The notes beneath the pieces are model-generated. The model had not been told where the DNA came from, ran no database searches, and saw nothing but the letters and a program-made list of their open reading frames with translations. This document shows positions 62,501 through 64,000 of a stretch of 64,000 nt of DNA, piece by piece. This DNA comes from Chrysomallon squamiferum. Its lineage: Eukaryota > Mollusca > Gastropoda > Neomphalida > Peltospiridae. A program made the translations under genes and the position numbers. How positions within the stretch are numbered: position 1 is the stretch's first letter; the number at the start of each line of letters is the position of its first letter. The stretch is taken from contig CM022665.1 of the NCBI GenBank assembly GCA_012295275.1, positions 1,524,167 to 1,588,166 on the forward strand, given 5' to 3'.

Positions 62501-64000
62501 TGTATTTGGTTGTGCTGGCGTTTCACGTTCTGCTAGCACTAGCAAATGCTGGGAGAGTATCGGATGAGCTTTACTTCACAACTCTTCTACGCGCATCTTT
62601 CGAAACGTAATCGCAGGCATATTTTTTCTCAGTATTCGCCACGTGCTTGTGTGTAAACTGAGCTAGCACTAGCAAATGCTGGGAGGTAATCCTGCGGTGA
62701 TTCTTCGCGTTTTTGGGACATCCGACCATCTGGTTGAAAGCCTTTCCTTTTTAGCTAAATTATGCTCAAACCGCTACCAGATCACAGAAGACACCACTCA
62801 AATTTATTTACGACCATCACGTCCTTAATACTTTGCTAGTATTTCTTGGTGCTGGCGTTTCACGTCTTGTTAGCACTAGCAAATGCTGGGAGAGTATAGT
62901 ACGAAATGCACTTCAACAACGATACCTTTTGAGCGAAGTAATGCTGTTTCCGCAAACAGATCACAAAAGCAGTCAGATTTATTTAGGACGACTACATCGT
63001 TAGCACTCTGCTAGCATTTCTTTGTGCTGGTGTGTCACAAAGTACTAGCACTAGCAAATGCTGGGAGAGTATAGTACGAAATGCACTTCAACAACGATAC
63101 GTAAACTGCACGGCCATCATTTCGTTCGTAATCCGTTTTTTTTTTTTTTTCTTTAAAAGCGCTTGGTAATTTGAATTTTCGACGTCGAAATTTCTAATTA
63201 GTCCAATTAAGTAAACAATGCTTGATGTTTCAACCAAGTGATAACTAGCGGTTGTCAATGAGTCAATTCAAAATTCATTCACTCTCACTGTCAGCTCACT
63301 GCCTCATTTACGAAGTATAAGTAATTTCAGATACTTCTAATATCGTTGCAGATGCAGGCGTCGTCTCCAGTCACATCAGCTTTCAGGTATTATTTGCTTT
63401 TCTTCACATTTAGTTTTCTTCAACAGAAACTGTACGAGACAATTTCCTGATATGTTATTTCTAAACGTTCTGGTATTTGTTTCGTGCTCGTGACGTAAAA
63501 CACAACTAGCACTAGCAAATGCTGGAGGTTTATCGAATAGACAGCTACGCTTCCGAAACATCGCCGTCGCAAGTAGACGACGAAATGACGAAAACTTACG
63601 CATTACGTACATTAAGAGAAAGACATCATCAGTACTTTGCTTGTATTTGGTTGTGCTGGCGTTTCACGTTCTGCTAGCACTAGCAAATGCTGGGAGAGTA
63701 TCGGATGAGCTTTACTTCACAACTCTTCTACGCGCATCTTTCGAAACGTAATCGCAGGCATATTTTTTCTCAGTATTCGCCACGTGCTTGTGTGTAAACT
63801 GAGCTAGCACTAGCAAATGCTGGGAGGTAATCCTGCGGTGATTCTTCGCGTTTTTGGGACATCCGACCATCTGGTTGAAAGCCTTTCCTTTTTAGCTAAA
63901 TTATGCTCAAACCGCTACCAGATCACAGAAGACACCACTCAAATTTATTTACGACCATCACGTCCTTAATACTTTGCTAGTATTTCTTGGTGCTGGCGTT
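44156..64000 (+). repeat. ~1.137-kb tandem satellite, about 17.5 units, continues beyond window
   Basis: The TCAGCTTTCAGG block recurs at 45184, 46317, 47456, 48591, 49729, 50870, 52002, 53136, 54271, 55411, 56544, 57683, 58822, 59959, 61101, 62235 and 63376, spaced 1132-1142 bp. Units are nearly identical. Most differences are in one poly-T tract (8-19 T) and other short runs. Each unit has five copies of AGCACTAGCAAATGCTGG at uneven spacing (about 168, 130, 207, 176 and 458 bp). It also contains three related ~170-200-bp stretches with GTGCTGG...TTTCACG upstream of the core, so the unit is a higher-order repeat of older monomers. Constant palindromes per unit are TTTCGACGTCGAAA and CACGTG, plus a TGAGTCA. 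Identical open frames (78 codons minus, 60 codons plus) are broken in some units by one-base indels, so they are not genes. Nature unknown: satellite DNA, possibly heterochromatic. Confidence 0.97.
46449..47147 (+). repeat. Five 18-bp core motifs in one satellite unit (example)
   Basis: In the unit beginning at 46317 the core AGCACTAGCAAATGCTGG starts at 46449, 46617, 46747, 46954 and 47130. Extended leftward at 46617 and 46747 it reads GCTAGCACTAGC, a perfect inverted repeat of GCTAG with a 2-bp gap; at the other three sites the left half is ACTAG or TTAG. All five are in the same orientation, and all but the first are followed by GAG after the GG. Such a repeated dyad is what a sequence-specific DNA-binding protein site looks like, but binding is only an inference. 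Confidence 0.85.

Noticed and set aside
45184-63612. Seventeen nearly identical 78-codon minus-strand frames (MYVMRKFSSF...) as a tandem gene family
   Set aside because: They follow from near-identical satellite units. One-base indels break the frame in the units at 49729 and 56544 without compensation, and the protein contains the translated core motif (AFASAS) as seen in other frames.
44156-64000. Satellite as a CRISPR-like array or as tandem rRNA/snRNA genes
   Set aside because: Spacers between cores are themselves repeated from unit to unit, so there are no unique spacers. No 5S, U1, U2 or U6 signature sequence or internal Pol III box was recognised. The setting is eukaryotic.

Overview
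The window reads as nuclear DNA of an animal. It is AT-rich, crowded with micro- and minisatellites, and has short candidate exons flanked by GT/AG splice signals in long non-coding stretches. The best coding match is a collagen prolyl 4-hydroxylase alpha subunit, a metazoan family. The very high density of simple repeats, C3HC4 RING proteins and local duplications would fit a mollusc, possibly a cephalopod, but that placement is inference.

Layout. 1-4.4 kb holds an interspersed repeat copy (about 822-1990) and the probable 3' end of a plus-strand gene (exons at 3429, 3787 and 4355). 7.1-8.7 kb is a decayed copy of the RING gene found intact at 42.0-42.9 kb. 11-13.7 kb and 17.4-20 kb are two related minisatellite loci sharing the same flank. 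15.6-23.9 kb contains scattered minus-strand candidate exons. Those at 20.2-21.1 kb spell leucine-rich repeats. A transposase-like remnant (18.1-18.4 kb) and many trinucleotide tracts lie between them. 25-29 kb has one member of an inverted repeat pair, a 42-bp minisatellite, a degenerate ~130-bp repeat and an inverted copy of the 0.8-2 kb element. 33.0-34.5 kb is an uninterrupted, intronless prolyl 4-hydroxylase alpha copy on the minus strand, with a single-base frameshift just before its last catalytic residues. 36.5-41.5 kb is dominated by pyrimidine-rich, GATA-type and G/T-only tandem sequence.

From about 43.73 kb to the right edge the window is a homogeneous satellite. About 17.5 head-to-tail copies of a ~1.137-kb unit follow an inverted (fold-back) partial copy at the left edge. 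Each unit has five dispersed copies of an 18-bp core (AGCACTAGCAAATGCTGG), which suggests a higher-order unit built from older, shorter monomers. It is CpG-rich compared with everything to its left. The many identical 60-78 codon ORFs in it are by-products of the repeat, not genes.

The genes do not form a pathway. The clearest themes are duplication and decay: a RING gene with a dead relative, a retrocopy-like hydroxylase with a frameshift, exons carrying single nonsense or frameshift lesions, and three interspersed repeat families. Homopolymer errors in the assembly are a real alternative explanation for the single-base lesions.
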